DNA of 64,000 nucleotides from Owenia fusiformis (taxonomy: Eukaryota; Annelida; Polychaeta; Sabellida; Oweniidae): contig CAIIXF020000003.1 in NCBI GenBank assembly GCA_903813345.2, positions 7,151,815 through 7,215,814 on the forward strand, given 5' to 3'. The position numbers and the translations under genes are program-made. Under the pieces are notes generated by a model. That model saw only the letters and a list, made by a program, of their open reading frames with translations. It was not told where the DNA came from and searched no databases. Below, piece by piece: positions 34,554-46,738 of this stretch; the stretch's first letter is position 1, and the number at the start of each line of letters is the position of its first letter.

Positions 34554-36214
34554 ATGTCCCCACCACATAGTGTGGGGCCATATTGTCGGCCTAGGCGCAT
34601 CCGTCTGTCTGTCCGTCCATCCGTCCATCTGTCCATCCGTCCGTCCGTACGTCCGGGAGTTTTCTCCAAATCCGCTACAGATATCACCTTCAAATTTTCA
34701 GGGATAACTTATGAGTGCATACAGATGTGGATGAAAGAATTTTAACTCGATACCTACTTCCTGTCGGCCATTTTGAAGTCAAATGCTAAAATCCTTGTCT
34801 GCAAACTTTAAGAAAAACGGCTTCACAGTTGCTCTTAAAACTTTAAAATCTTGTTCAGCTCACTTCATTCTAGATCTGATTAGGTTTTGGACCTGTTAGC
34901 TCAGTCATGTCAGCCATTTTGAATGTCTTAAGAAAAGTTAGCGCACGATAATACTTTGTATCATATTGAATGGTGTTTTTGAGTTTTCATACTTTAACTA
35001 TTTAGTAGCTTTATAAATAATTTCAGATGTACTTTGTTGTAAAAGCCTATGTTATTGTTAACAGTAGTTATATGTGATAATTTTGTAAGAAGAAATCAGC
35101 AAAAACACATAATCACTTTTTTATTGTCGGCCATTTTGGATTTTTCCGTCCTAAAATCTTGTCTGTGAAGTCTTGTCTACGTGTTTTCAGGTGAACCGTT
35201 TGGTGGATCAATTTCAAATTTTCAGGGATGATTCTTAGTATAAAAATCTAGATCTGATTTGTTTTTTGGCATTCTGGGTAAATGTCAAGGCAGCCATTTT
35301 GGATTTTCCGTCCTAAAATCTTGTCTGTAAAGTCTTGTCTACGCGTTTTCAGGTGAACCGTTTGGTAGATCAATTTCAAATTTTCAGAGATGATTCTTAG
35401 TATGAAAATGTAGAACTGATTAGTTTTTTGGCATTCTGGGCAAATGTCAAGGCAGCCATTTTGGATTTTCTGTCCTAAAATCTTGTCTGTAAAGTCTTGT
35501 CTATGCATTTCCAGGTGAACCGTTCTGTAGATCAATTTCAAATTTTTAGGGATGATTCTTAGTATGAAAATCTAGATCTGATTAGTTTTTCGGCATTCTG
35601 GATAAATGTCAAGGCAGCCATTTTGGATTTTCCGTCTTAAAATCTTGCCTGTAAAGTCTTGTCTACGCGTTTTTAAGTGAACCGTTCGGTAGATCAATTT
35701 CAAATTTTCAGGGATGATTCTTAGTGTGAAAATCTACATCTGATTAGTTTTTTTGGCATTCTGTGTAAATGTCATGGCAGCTATTTTGGATTTTCTGTCA
35801 TAAAATCTTGTCTGTAAAGTCTTGTCTACGCGTTTTCAGGTGAACCATTTGGTAGATCAATGTCATATTTTCAGGGATGATTCTTAGTATGAAAATCTAG
35901 GAACAGATTAGTTTTTTGACATTCTGGGTAAATGTCAAGGCAGCCATTTTGGATTTTCCATCCTAAAATCTTGTCTGTAAAGTCTTGTTTACATGTTTTC
36001 TAGTTAACTGTGTGACGGATCAGGGGTGGTTCTTAGTTTGAAAATCTAGAACTGACTAAATTCTTGGCAATATGGGTAAATTTTAAGGTGGCCATTTTGG
36101 ATTTTCCGTCCTCAAATTGTGTTGGTAAAGTCTCAGTGTCTACTCATTTTCAGGATAACCATTTGATGGGATCACCCATTGGTGGGGACATTTTGTACAC
36201 ATTTGTGTTCTTGT
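34554..36214 (+). mobile_element. Element A: hairpin-headed element with 162-bp monomers
   Basis: ATGTCCCCACCA (34554-34565) opens a CCCCAC/GTGGGG hairpin and recurs inverted at 36180-36191. A CCGTCCATCCGTCC run follows at about 34610-34655. The core has about seven units of 150-168 bp from 35124 to 36180, each with GGCAGCCATTTTGGATTTTC, CCTAAAATCTTGTCTGTAAA and GGGATGATTCTTAGTATGAA. After the inverted motif come hairpin ACACA-TT-TGTGT (36197-36208) and TCTTGT. The truncated copy at 50815-51181 matches through this tail, so the element ends near 36214. Confidence 0.78.
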
Positions 36215-36694
36215 GTTCTTTGTTTTTCTTAAGAATTTATTGTGACAGCCCTTCTCTCTGGATTGACTCTTCAGTCTCACTTTTTCATATTTTTGCAAAG
36301 TCATCCTAACAATCTCCCTGTTCTCGATATTTTGTAAATATTTTCTGCAAATACTAAATTGACATTGGATATATTGACATTGACTCTTATTGACAATTTT
36401 ATATTTGGCTATATTGATAATTTGACTTGTTTTTGTAGATATTGATACTATCGTGGGGGTACACTATTGATAGCTACTTTCCTTTTATAGATTTCATTAA
36501 TGACTTCTTCTTTTGTTACAATTGTTCAACTTTCCACATTAGCTCTTTGTAAGAGCTCAGTTTGGTGTATCCTCCTCTTAAATTGAAGATGATTAATGGA
36601 TCTAGTCTTGTCCAATCAGTTAGGATATCAACACACTAAATTTTCTGAGTTGAAGTTCAGTTACACTTGTCTGAAACTGAATACAATTTTGAAC
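36215..36694. other. Intergenic, no gene recognised
   Basis: No supported feature. Confidence 0.5.
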
Positions 36695-37060
36695 AAAATA
36701 TTCAATCGACCAGGCACCAGCCAATGATTCGGAGCAAATGTGATCCAGACATAATTGGAACACCTTTGGTACTTCTAAAGAGTGTTCCACTTGGGAGGTG
36801 TTCTACTTTTAGAGGTTCGTTTAACATTAAGTCAGTTGGTCTTGAGACTTTGAAAAGTGTTGGTTTTCCACTTTATAACAAACAAAATATTCAATCGGCC
36901 AGGCACCAGCCAATGATTTCGGAGCAAATGTGATCCAGACATAATTGGAACACCTTTGGTACTTCTAAAGAGTGTTCCACTTGGGAGGTGTTCTACTTTT
37001 AGAGGTTCATTTAACATTAAGTCAGTTGGTCTTGGGACTCTGAAAAGTGTTCCACAAACA
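36695..37060. repeat. Tandem duplication, about 193-bp unit
   Basis: Two copies (from about 36698 and about 36891) share CAAAATATTCAATCG, CCAGGCACCAGCCAATGATT, GTTCCACTTGGGAGGTGTTC and GTCAGTTGGTCTTG. The second has one extra base in GATTTCGG. The GTTCCACTT/AGAGGTTC wording resembles the interior of MITE family H. Confidence 0.85.
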
Positions 37061-38410
37061 TAGGTGTTCTACTTCTCAAGGTTTTCTAATTTATAATCTG
37101 GTTTTACGTAATACTTTTTCATTTTTTTAAAAGGCTAATATTTGAGATGATTGAGATAAGCATCAAATCTGTGAAATCATTTTTAGAAGTCAGAGTTAGT
37201 AATTTAGAGAAATGTAATGTAATAGCCAATAGGGAATTAGAATAGGGTTTTACTTGCTTATTCAGTTAAATTAACAAAGATAACTTCTCTTTTTGACAAG
37301 ATTTTTGATAAAAGTGATTTCTCTAAATCCCAATGTATTGATGCCATATAAGTACACCACTGTTTTCCACATTAAACAATAAAAATCAAAAAATTTCAAA
37401 TCTATTTCAAATTTAAAGAGCCTCATATTTTTGTGTCACCCTGTTACAAAATATGATGTCAAATTCTCCAATTGGCGACCTAAAAATATTCAAAATAGAC
37501 CCTATTTTCTCACCCTCGCATATGCCTCAACTTTCTAAAGCGATGAGAGCTCAATATGCCATTGATTTGACCTCTGGCTCTCTAATGGATTTTCAAATCC
37601 ACTCTTGTACAAAAAACCACTTGTGCAAATAATGAAATACACCAATGGCCGTGAGCGAAATTAAGTAAACTAACCAAATTATCATTCTTGTTTTCAACTA
37701 GAAAGGTCAAAGAGACCATTAATTTGTATTGTTTCAATGTCACATAAGTAAAATGAATCTAGTATTTTGAAAAATCAATATATTGGTGACATTTTCCCTT
37801 TAATTTAAAGTACAAAAAGTGCATACCCACAGGAAATATCTCAGAAGGGTCATTTTCAAAGTGGAACAGTGAGAAAAAAGTGAAATCAGCAAGGAATAAA
37901 GTAAAAAACATTTAGTGAACCTCCTTAATTATACAGAACCCCATGATCGCTGGTGTGAAATTTATTGAAATTTTCAAGAAATTTAAGCGTGAAATAAGCG
38001 TGAGAAACGGAAAATTCAGGCATATTATTTGATGGAATTTGGATCTGTTTGTAACGTAGGACTCCACCATGTAGACTAATATCTCTATGCTAATTGGACA
38101 CATGGTTGCTATTAGCGCGATCACTTTGTAATTCTTAGGTAAATACTGACTGCTCTAAAAAGGCAGAATCTTCCAAAAATATTTGCAATTTCTGTTTTTT
38201 TGTAAGCCAAATGATAAAATAAATAGTATTCTGTTCAAGAGTATTTCATATAGATAATATTTGTTTACTTGCCCATTTTTATGTATTAAATATTAATATT
38301 TTACCATGATAAAGTGTAGGATAGAATACATAGATTGTGTGGGCCTTAAGAGTTCTCAATTAACAATCGCTTGTATCTCAGCTAGCTCAAACCAGCACAC
38401 TATTCCTATA
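37061..38410. other. Intergenic, no gene recognised
   Basis: No coding signal. A short stretch near 37880-37910 (GAAATCAGCAAGGAATAAAG) resembles the 60-bp minisatellite unit at 27.5 kb. Confidence 0.5.
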
Positions 38411-38594
38411 CAGTAAAACCTGTCTAATGTAAACACCTCATGGACCATTCAAAAGTGTTCACATTAGCAGGTGTTCACATTTCAAGGCTTTTTAACATGT
38501 AAGTATATGGCAGATGGAAAAAACAGGACCAAAAAAGTGTTCAAATTGAGAGGTGTTCAGATTGACGAGGCGTTCAAATAAACAGGTTTCACTG
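38411..38594. mobile_element. MITE family H copy (CAGTAAAACCTGTCT ends)
   Basis: The left end is CAGTAAAACCTGTCTAATG and the right end AACAGGTTTCACTG, an imperfect inverted pair. The inside has repeated GTGTTCACATT/AGGTGTTCA phrases. TA precedes the left end. Confidence 0.75.
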
Positions 38595-39470
38595 TTCTGA
38601 TAAAATATTTGTTTAATTCTCAGACTTTAATAATCTGTAGTATACTCCGTTAAATGGCATTACCTGTTTTTGATATTGATCATTTTGTAAGTCATACTTC
38701 TCATGTTCTTATTTTGTTTTTGAGTTTGTAGGAGTTTCTTTTAATGGATTACACTCCTCCGGTACAACTTTTTGAATAATTAGGATATAGTTACGCTCAT
38801 GTTCTTCTTTTTTTCTTTTTATTTATCTGAGTCAACATATTTGACTTTAAGATTTCACTTTCTTTAATCATACATTGCTTTTGATTTATTCTTAATTTAT
38901 CAGGCCAAACCATTTCGATGAACTGTTCTTAACTTTTAAGTTTTTTAGTATGAATGTTTTTTTTGCATTCTGGGTATTACCAGCCCCCCTCCTTTTGCGG
39001 GCCTAGAAACATTTTTAGGGTCCCAAAAATTTTTAGGCCCAAGAATTTTGTAGGGCTTCATAAAATGGGCCTTTTGGGCATAGTTTGGCCTTTTTAGGGA
39101 TGTTGCATGGTTTGAACTGATTTGCTTTTTGGGCATTTTGTTTTTTTCAATTTTTCTTTTTATTCTCTTCAAGGGTGCAATATTGTTCACCCTGTATCTT
39201 GTTTCATCTTAGTTTCTTGTTTTTGAAATTCTCCAAATTAAATGGAACTTTGGATGAGCTTCATAATGGTGCATAACACTTATGTCTGTCTACATCTCTA
39301 TATATTAAATCAATGGAGAATGCTTACAAAGTGCCTGGCTTGTTTATAGCAATGGTCTAAGCAGAAAGCAAGATTTATGGTCAAAACTTGTGAATAGACT
39401 CAATTATACTTATCTATGAGGAATGCATCATAGGCTTAGACTGATTGAAGGAATCAACGCGCAGGCAATA
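38595..39470. other. Intergenic, no gene recognised
   Basis: No supported feature. A local run of GGGCC/TTTTAGGG phrases occurs at 38990-39080. Confidence 0.5.
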
Positions 39471-39478
39471 TATGAGAA

Positions 39479-39660
39479 CAGTAAAATCTGTCATCTAAAT
39501 ACCACTGGCACTGGTCAAATGTGTTTGGATTTGCAGGACTGCTCTCATTTCAATGTTGTTTTAATGGAAGTTTATGGCAGATTAGGAAATGGGAAAAAGT
39601 GTTCACATTGCAAGGTGTTCAGATTTTGAGGGGGGTTTCAGATATACAGGTTGTACTGTT
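39479..39660. mobile_element. MITE family H, degenerate copy
   Basis: It starts ACAGTAAAATCTGTC and ends ACAGGTTGTACTGT, with GTGTTCACATTGCAAGGTGT inside. A further fragment (GTGTTCCACTTATAGAGGTG ... ACAGGCTTTACGGTAC) lies at about 39890-39972. Confidence 0.6.
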
Positions 39661-40196
39661 CTTCAGCCATGGACACCAGGGTACTCATAAAAACCCCAGT
39701 ACCCTGGAGAACTGACCAATGTTATCATTATGTGCCTGAATTTAATGTTATGAGGGTGTGTTGAGTTTGGACATAAAGATTATACTGGTATTTTGGAGTT
39801 CTTCATGGATTTTGAGATTTGGTAGCTATTTTTGTATAAGTATTGAGCGAGAGATATATGGATACTTTTATATGTCTCCAAATTCTGAAGTGTTCCACTT
39901 ATAGAGGTGTTCCACTTATAGAGATTCCACTAATCTTACAGATGTGTTCCAATTTACAGGCTTTACGGTACTTGATCATGAATATACTTTGATACAACCC
40001 CTCTTTTCTGTCAATGTTAAAGGTTATGAAAGATGTTATGAAAATGATTGCTCACCAGGCCTATTAATTGCAATGACTAGCGCTAATTTTAAGACGATTA
40101 AATCACTTACAACATCAGCAGATCTCTCAAATAACTGTAATATTTACAGATAAGAAGGTTGGAATCGAAGTCTATATTTTACGGTGATTTTTTATT

Positions 40197-41195
40197 GGCT
40201 CACACAGTGAGCCTATGGGATCGACCAGGCGTCCGTCCGTCTGTTGGTCCGTCCGTCCGTCCGTTGGTCCGTACGTCTGTCCGTCCGTCAACATTGGCCG
40301 CACAAATTAAAACTGCTATTCGGATTGAGTCATATCCACAATCATTTTATGCATATCCATAATGGCTATTTGACCTATCATCGCCATTTCCCAAGTTCGC
40401 CCGCTTTCCGAGAAATTGCTGATTTTGACGTCAAAAAGTCAAATTTTCTGTAAATACTAGACACTTTGTTGAAGTAGAACTTTCAAATAACTTGTAGTAG
40501 TTGCTGTATATGCAACTTATGTCCTCTGAAGATTTCAAAGCTCTTGGAATTACAGTTTTTGGTGCTTACTCTATAAAATTTGACAAAAAGTAGGACTTTG
40601 TCATTTTCAGGAAACTTTCTTATGTATAAAGTCAATGGCAGGTTTTGTGATTGACAAGTTTCTCAAAGTTTGCCTTATACTTGATCATTTCTTGCAATGA
40701 ATTACATCATAACTAGATTTAAGCATTCCCTACATATTGCTCAATATATGTCAGCATCAATTTTTTACCGTTTTTGAGATATTTGACGTAAAAAAACAGT
40801 AAAAATAAGTTATTTTTCAACTTGCTTCAATTTGACCAAATTTTTTTGTGAAAATCATCTACAAGTTACCAGGAGTTCAAATCTGACATTAGTTTTAGGA
40901 TTTGACCTTTACTTGACCTTCAGTGACCTTTGAAAGGTCAAAAAGTTGATTTTTCAAATTGATTTTTGGATGTAAATTTTGGTCAGCTTAATCACAAAAG
41001 ACCTTACTGAGCTCTAAATAAGTTAAATTTTCAAGGTCAAAGATCATCAAACTAGGTCACACAACTGTGCTGTCTAAGTTTCTCAAAGTTCAAGACTACA
41101 AATCCAAATCAATATTTTTGTTTCAAAGTCAGGATATACATTCCTCTGAAGGTTCCAAACTGTGTGAGCACAGGACCGTGGGTCCTATTTTTTAT
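40197..41195 (+). mobile_element. Element D: hairpin-headed element with single satellite-like monomer
   Basis: The head is a perfect 7-bp hairpin, GGCTCAC-ACA-GTGAGCC (40197-40213). GCTCACACAGT (40198-40208) recurs inverted at 41159-41169, followed by hairpin AGGACC-GTG-GGTCCT (41172-41186) and a T run. A GTCCGTCCGTC run with GTTGGTCC variants lies at 40230-40290. Positions about 40815-40950 are one monomer homologous to the array unit of element B (CAACTTGCTTCAA-TTGAC, AAATCATCTACA, TTCAAATCTGAC, GACCTTCA). No coding capacity. Confidence 0.72.
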
Positions 41196-41214
41196 GTGAA
41201 TTTTACATCACACT

Positions 41215-41450
41215 CATGTCCCTTTAAGTGATATCTGTGAAAATTGAGCCTCTTTATGCAAGCCCATTTAAGTGATAACTGAATCCCTTTCATTTAGCCT
41301 CTTAAAGTGATAACTGAATTCATTTAAATGTCCCTTAAGTGATAACTGAATCCCTTTAATAAAGCCCCTTTAAGTGATAACTGAATCCCTTTAAGTGATA
41401 ACTGAATCCCTTTAAATGAGAATTGTCATAGCTGAACCCCTTTATAGAAA
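41215..41450. repeat. Irregular minisatellite, about 21-25 bp unit
   Basis: About nine units of CCCTTTAAGTGATAACTGAAT occur with insertions. They start right after element D. Confidence 0.8.
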
Positions 41451-42090
41451 TGAAAACCTATAGGAAGATTGCTAAGTTTGTATGATCTAAGAGATCATGT
41501 CCCCTCATTGTTAAAACCTTATGAAATCTATATGAAAACCATATCATAATCTATATGATCATATTCAATATTAATAGGAACTTATATAATGTCCCTTATC
41601 AAATGTGAGATGGCAAATTTCCCAGTTCGTGAGTTCATATTCATATTATATTCGAACCTTTTATCATTATCATGATATCCTAATATATTTACAAGAGTTG
41701 GATATCTTTATCTAAATTTTATCGTATAAGTATTGGATAAATAATTTGTAAAGACCTACCTGTATTATATTGTACATATATTCCAGGATTGGAACTTTTA
41801 AATATTGTTAATCGTAATTGTAAGCTACAATTACATTTCTTTCTTTACGATCTCAGATCAGCGTAACTCTACTCGATCAAACTCTTTCATTATTTTCTAT
41901 AACAATCGTAAATGAATTGTTTGCATAAGAGCACTTTCCTGGTATAACTGATGGTTTTCATTAATTGATATATTTGTAGTTCATTAATCCATTTTTTAAT
42001 GCATTAAATCGCTGTGAATTATGATGACTTTACTTCAACTGCCTATTCTCAACTGAAGGCTTTAACCAGAGAATTCAGAAGACTATTATT
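41451..42090. other. Intergenic, no gene recognised
   Basis: No supported feature. Confidence 0.5.
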
Positions 42091-43060
42091 GTTAAAGGGA
42101 TCGTTTCAAAAATTTATAGATTCAGGGGGCTTGTCAAAACATAGTTGATCTCCAAGGGATAAACTATTACTGCTAAAAGGACCGTATCAAGTATTGATAG
42201 ATTCAGGGGACTTGTCAAAACATAGTTGATCTCCAAGGGATCAACTATTATTGTTAAAGGGACCGTATCAATCATTCATAGATTCAGGGGTCTTATCAAA
42301 ATATAAATATACTTCAAAGGATCAATTATTATTGCTTAAGGGACTGTATCAAGCATTGATAGATTCAGGGGACTTGTCAAAACATAGTTGATCTCCAAGG
42401 GATCAACTATTATTGTTAAAGGGACCGTATCAATCATTCATAGATTCAGGGGTCTTATCAAAATATAAATATACTTCAAAGGATCAATTATTATTGCTAA
42501 AGGGACTGTATCAAGCATTAAAGGTTCAGGGGACTTGTCAAAACATAGTTGCTCTCCAAGGGATCAACAATTATTATTAAAGGGACCATATCAAGCATTC
42601 CTAGATTCGGGTGACTTATCAAAATATAAATATACTTCAAGTGATCAATTATTATTGCTAAAGGGACTGTATCAAGCATTGATAGATTCAGGGAACTTGT
42701 CAAAACATAGTTGCTCTCCAAGGGATCAACTATTATTGTTAAAGGGACCGTATCAATCATTCATAGATTCAGGGGTCTTATCAAAATATAAATATACTTC
42801 AAAGGATCAATTATTATTGCTTAAGGGACTGTATCAAGCATTAAAGGTTCAGGGGACTTGTCAAAACATAGTTGCTCTCCAAGGGATCAACGATTATTGT
42901 TAAAGGGACCATATCAAGCATTCCTAGATTCGGGTGACTTATCAAAATATAAATATACTTCAAGTGATCAATTATTATTGCTAAAGGGACCGTATCAAGC
43001 ATTGATAGATTCAGGGAACTTGTCAAAACATAGTTGCTCTCCAAGGGATCAACTATTATT
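42091..43060. repeat. 81-bp satellite array, left part
   Basis: About twelve units of roughly 81 bp built on AAAGGGACCGTATCAAGCAT, ATAGATTCAGGGG and GGATCAACTATTATTG. Two types alternate, one with AAAACATAGTTG and one with AAATATAAATATACTTCAA, giving a 162-bp higher-order period. The unit is 27 codons, so both strands keep long open frames (for example 42535-42903 plus and 42518-42760 minus). The array resumes at 44261. Confidence 0.92.
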
Positions 43061-44260
43061 ATCCCACCGAACGAAGTTCGAGGGGGATATAGAAAAGCCG
43101 TCCGTCCGTCCGTTTGTCCGTCCGTTCTTCCGTCCGTTCTTCCGTCCGTCCGTTCGTCCGTCCGTCCGTTCGTGTGTCCGGGCAATAACTCAAATACCGG
43201 TCGACGGATTTCATTCTAATTTTATAGGCTTATGCCTTATGGGTGTAGGACCTCTGCTCGAGAAGGAATTTTCAATATGGCCACTTAATTCAAAATGGCG
43301 GCCATTTTTCGGAAAAAATATAATCTTTAATAACTCAAATACTAGTGGATGGATTTGGTTCAAATTTTATATGCTGTTGCCTGGGTACAAAGGAGCCTTG
43401 CTCAAGAAGACATTTTCAAGATGGCCACCAAATTTCAAAATGGCGGCCATTTTTCGTAAAAATCCGTTATCTTTGATAACTCAAATACCATTTAATGGAT
43501 TGGTTCAAATTTTAGATGCTGATGCCTAGGGACATAGGAGCTCTGCTCGAGAAAGGATTTTCAAGATGGCAGCTAAATTTCAAAATGGCGGCCATTTTTC
43601 GTAAAAAAACATCTTTGATAACTCAATTACCATTGAATGGATTTAGTTCAAATTTTACATGATGATGCCTAGGAACATAGGAGCTCTGCTCGAGAAGTGA
43701 TTTTCAAGGTGGTAGCTAAATTTCAAAATTGCCGCCATTTTTCATAAAAGAACGTAACCTTTGATAACTCAAATACCAGTTGACGGATTTGGTTCAAATT
43801 CTATATGCTGATGCCTAGAGACAAAGAAGTTCTGCTCAAAAATTAATTTTCAAGATGGCCCCTGAATTTCAAAATGGCCGCCATTTTTCGTAAAAAAACG
43901 TAATTAATGATAACTCAAATACCAGTGGATGGATTTGGTTCCAATTTTATATGCTGATGTTTAGGGAAAAAGGAGATCTGCTTCAGAAGAAATTTTAAAG
44001 GCGTTAGCTGAATTTCAAAATGACTGCCATTTTTCATTAAAAAAGTAATCTTTGATAACCCAAATACCATTGGACTGACATTCTCTGCTAAAGAAGAAAT
44101 CTAAAGATGACAGCTGAATTTCAAAATGGCAACCATGTTTCATAAAAACATAATCTTTGATAATTCAAATACCAGTGGATGAATTTGGCTCAAATTTTTT
44201 ATCAAAACATGTTTTGTTCGGTGGGATTTGCTACTCCGTGGAGTTGCTGTTTTTCTAGTT
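43059..44260 (+). mobile_element. Element C: hairpin-headed element inserted in the 81-bp satellite
   Basis: ATCCCACCGAAC (43061-43072) leads into hairpin CGAAC-GAA-GTTCG and recurs inverted at 44216-44227. A CCGTCCGTCCGTTTGTCCG-type run covers 43098-43172. About seven monomers of roughly 130-150 bp follow, each with ATAACTCAAATACCAGTGGA, TTCAAGATGG and AAAATGGCGGCCATTTTTC. The tail is hairpin ACTCC-GT-GGAGT (44233-44244), then TGCTGTTTTTCTAG. Both flanks are satellite, so the empty site can be read: only TT is shared at the joins. Confidence 0.82.
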
Positions 44261-44745
44261 GTTAAAGGGACCGTATCAATCATTCATAGATTCAGGGGTC
44301 TTATCAAAATATAAATATACTTCAAAGGATCAATTATTATTGCTAAAGGGACTGTATCAAGCATTAAAGGTTCAGGGGACTTGTCAAAACATAGTTGCTC
44401 TCCAAGGGATCAACAATTATTATTAAAGGGACCATATCAAGCATTCCTAGATTCGGGTGACTTATCAAAATATAAATATACTTCAAGTGATCAATTATTA
44501 TTGCTAAAGGGACTGTATCAAGCATTGATAGATTCAGGGAACTTGTCAAAACATAGTTGCTCTCCAAGGGATCAACAATTATTATTAAAGGGACCATATC
44601 AAGCATTCCTAGATTCGGGTGACTTATCAAAATATAAATATACTTCAAGTGATCAATTATTATTGCTAAAGGGACCATATCAAGCATTCATAGATTCCGG
44701 TGTCTTATCAATTCAGGAGCCTTTTATCAAAGTATAATTGCTATT
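44261..44745. repeat. 81-bp satellite array, right part
   Basis: The array resumes in phase with GTTAAAGGGACCGTATC after element C. It contains about six units of the two alternating types and ends in a degraded unit near 44740. Confidence 0.9.
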
Positions 44746-44837
44746 CAATTCATCGGAATGCTATCTTAGTACACACACACGTACTATGCATTTTTTATCA
44801 GAGTAAAGGTGAACTAAAAACTAAATGTACATGTATC

Positions 44838-45045
44838 ACTAATCTCCACAGGATTTTTTCTCAAGTGGGTGCATAATTCTCATTTTCACAATTCAGACCA
44901 AAATTGGTCAAAATATGCCCATTTTACATGATTTTTCTCATTTTCAAGTGGGTGCGAATGGATTTTCAGGTGGGTGCAAGCCTGTTTTTAAAATCTTGGG
45001 TGGGTGCCGCACCCACTTGCTTTAATGCTGGGGAGATCACTGTGT
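44838..45045. mobile_element. MITE with GTGGGTGC motifs, cut by the duplication start
   Basis: The left end ATCACTAATCTCCACAGGAT and the right end ATGCTGGGGAGATCACTG are imperfectly inverted. GTGGGTGC repeats and hairpin GGGTGC-CG-GCACCC lie inside. Only its right part (from TAAAATCTTGGG) is present at 51181, the start of duplication copy 2. Confidence 0.6.
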
Positions 45046-46738
45046 ATTCATTATAGAAGCAGTGTATTTATTAAACAATCAAAGTATTCATTAAACAAAC
45101 AATGTATTCAATCAAGCAACAATTACTAAACACTTAATGCCTTTATCATAAACTAGTAGATATATTGTGAGAATAGAAGTGGGAATGCATAAATTGTTGA
45201 TTGGGAATAGCTACACCTTTGGTTGTAGCGCTGAATTCTATTTGTTAAAAGGACTAAGTATAAGTGTTTATTGTTATGTAAAGACCACAGAATGTTTCCT
45301 GCCAAAGAGTCAGGTCAGAACATTGATTGATTAAGTGTTGATGGATTTAAAGGGTCGTTTGAAAACATCAAGGGTTGTTATGGGTCAGATGAGGTGCCTC
45401 ATGGCTTGTAAAACTGAACTTAGTAGATATTTTCTTGCATCATAAATATTATAACAGACAGAAATATATTAGGTGCGAACATAAGTAGATTGAAATCCTT
45501 TATGAAGATTGAATATGGGGTTTACTCCTCTTTTAGTATTCTCTGACATTTGTACTTTTATTTGATAGTACATGTATATATTTAGGGGTTATTTACTGGG
45601 AGGGATTGGATATGGATTTTATTCCTCTGGCAGTATGATATTTTCCTCTAGAGTTATGTCCTAAAATGCTTCTTTTGAGTTTAAGAATAATCAATTAGGG
45701 ACATCTATATCTCATCTCTTGTAATAACTCTAGTTTCTTCAAACACATTGACCGCATCAATAATAAGACATTTACTTTGCAATCTCTAATTATTTGTGAA
45801 ATCCTCTATTTAGAGTCTCTAATTATCTAATTAATTTGATCTAATTACTTCAATCAAAGATCTATACCTGGATTCTTTCAAAAATTGCAAATGTGATTTT
45901 AATGATCACGATCATTTCAAAATATTTATATTCAACTTAAAAGCAATCGATGGCTTTCATCTCAAATCAATTTGCAGATCCAATTTTTCGATTCTCATTC
46001 CAGATTATTTATTTGCAAGCTCAATTCTTTTTATTTCAAATCTTTGAATTTTTATCTCAAATCTGCTGTGATTTGCTACTACTTGAAAGGTAAGGAATTT
46101 GCAAACAAAAATTGTACTTTTTCAGATACCTTTATTCATGATGAACAGATAAAGAAACATATTTTTTCAGATGGGTTAAAAGTTGGTATGTTTTTATTAA
46201 AACAGGTCAAAATTCACACACATTTGATATCATAAATGACTACAATGTCTTACGTTTTTACTCTTAACAAGAAAATATAAGATATATTTTGAAAATGTAT
46301 AAGTCATAATAGTAGCATAATTATATTAAACACAGAAGTATATTTCAAATATGCAATTAAATATCATCTTGAAGTTTTACCTTTAATCTTAAAGATGAAG
46401 CTTTAAGAAATACTACAACTGTAGAAATTGTGCTGATTGATCCACTCTCAACTTCGGAATGTTATTTACGGGATTGTTGTGGTAATATTACAACTTATGT
46501 TTTCATTCTTAATGCATAATTCATCTCTAATTTCAATTTTCCATAGTATTTTGTAATAAAAACCCAGATTGAGCCTTGTTTACTTTCTTAACTCCATTTC
46601 ACATCCTAATGGATATTTGATGCGCACAACCTGGCTTATGTCATGGCCCTGGTTACATGCACTCCCACTTCAGTTCAGATTGTTTTGATATTTTTCAGCG
46701 GTTCCTATTTTTTAATCCTCATGAACACTAAGAAACTA

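Noticed and set aside
42858-43529. A 223-codon ORF, the longest outside the GPCR and LINE
   Set aside because: It runs from the 81-bp satellite straight across the insertion point into element C, so it is a chance fusion of two repeats.
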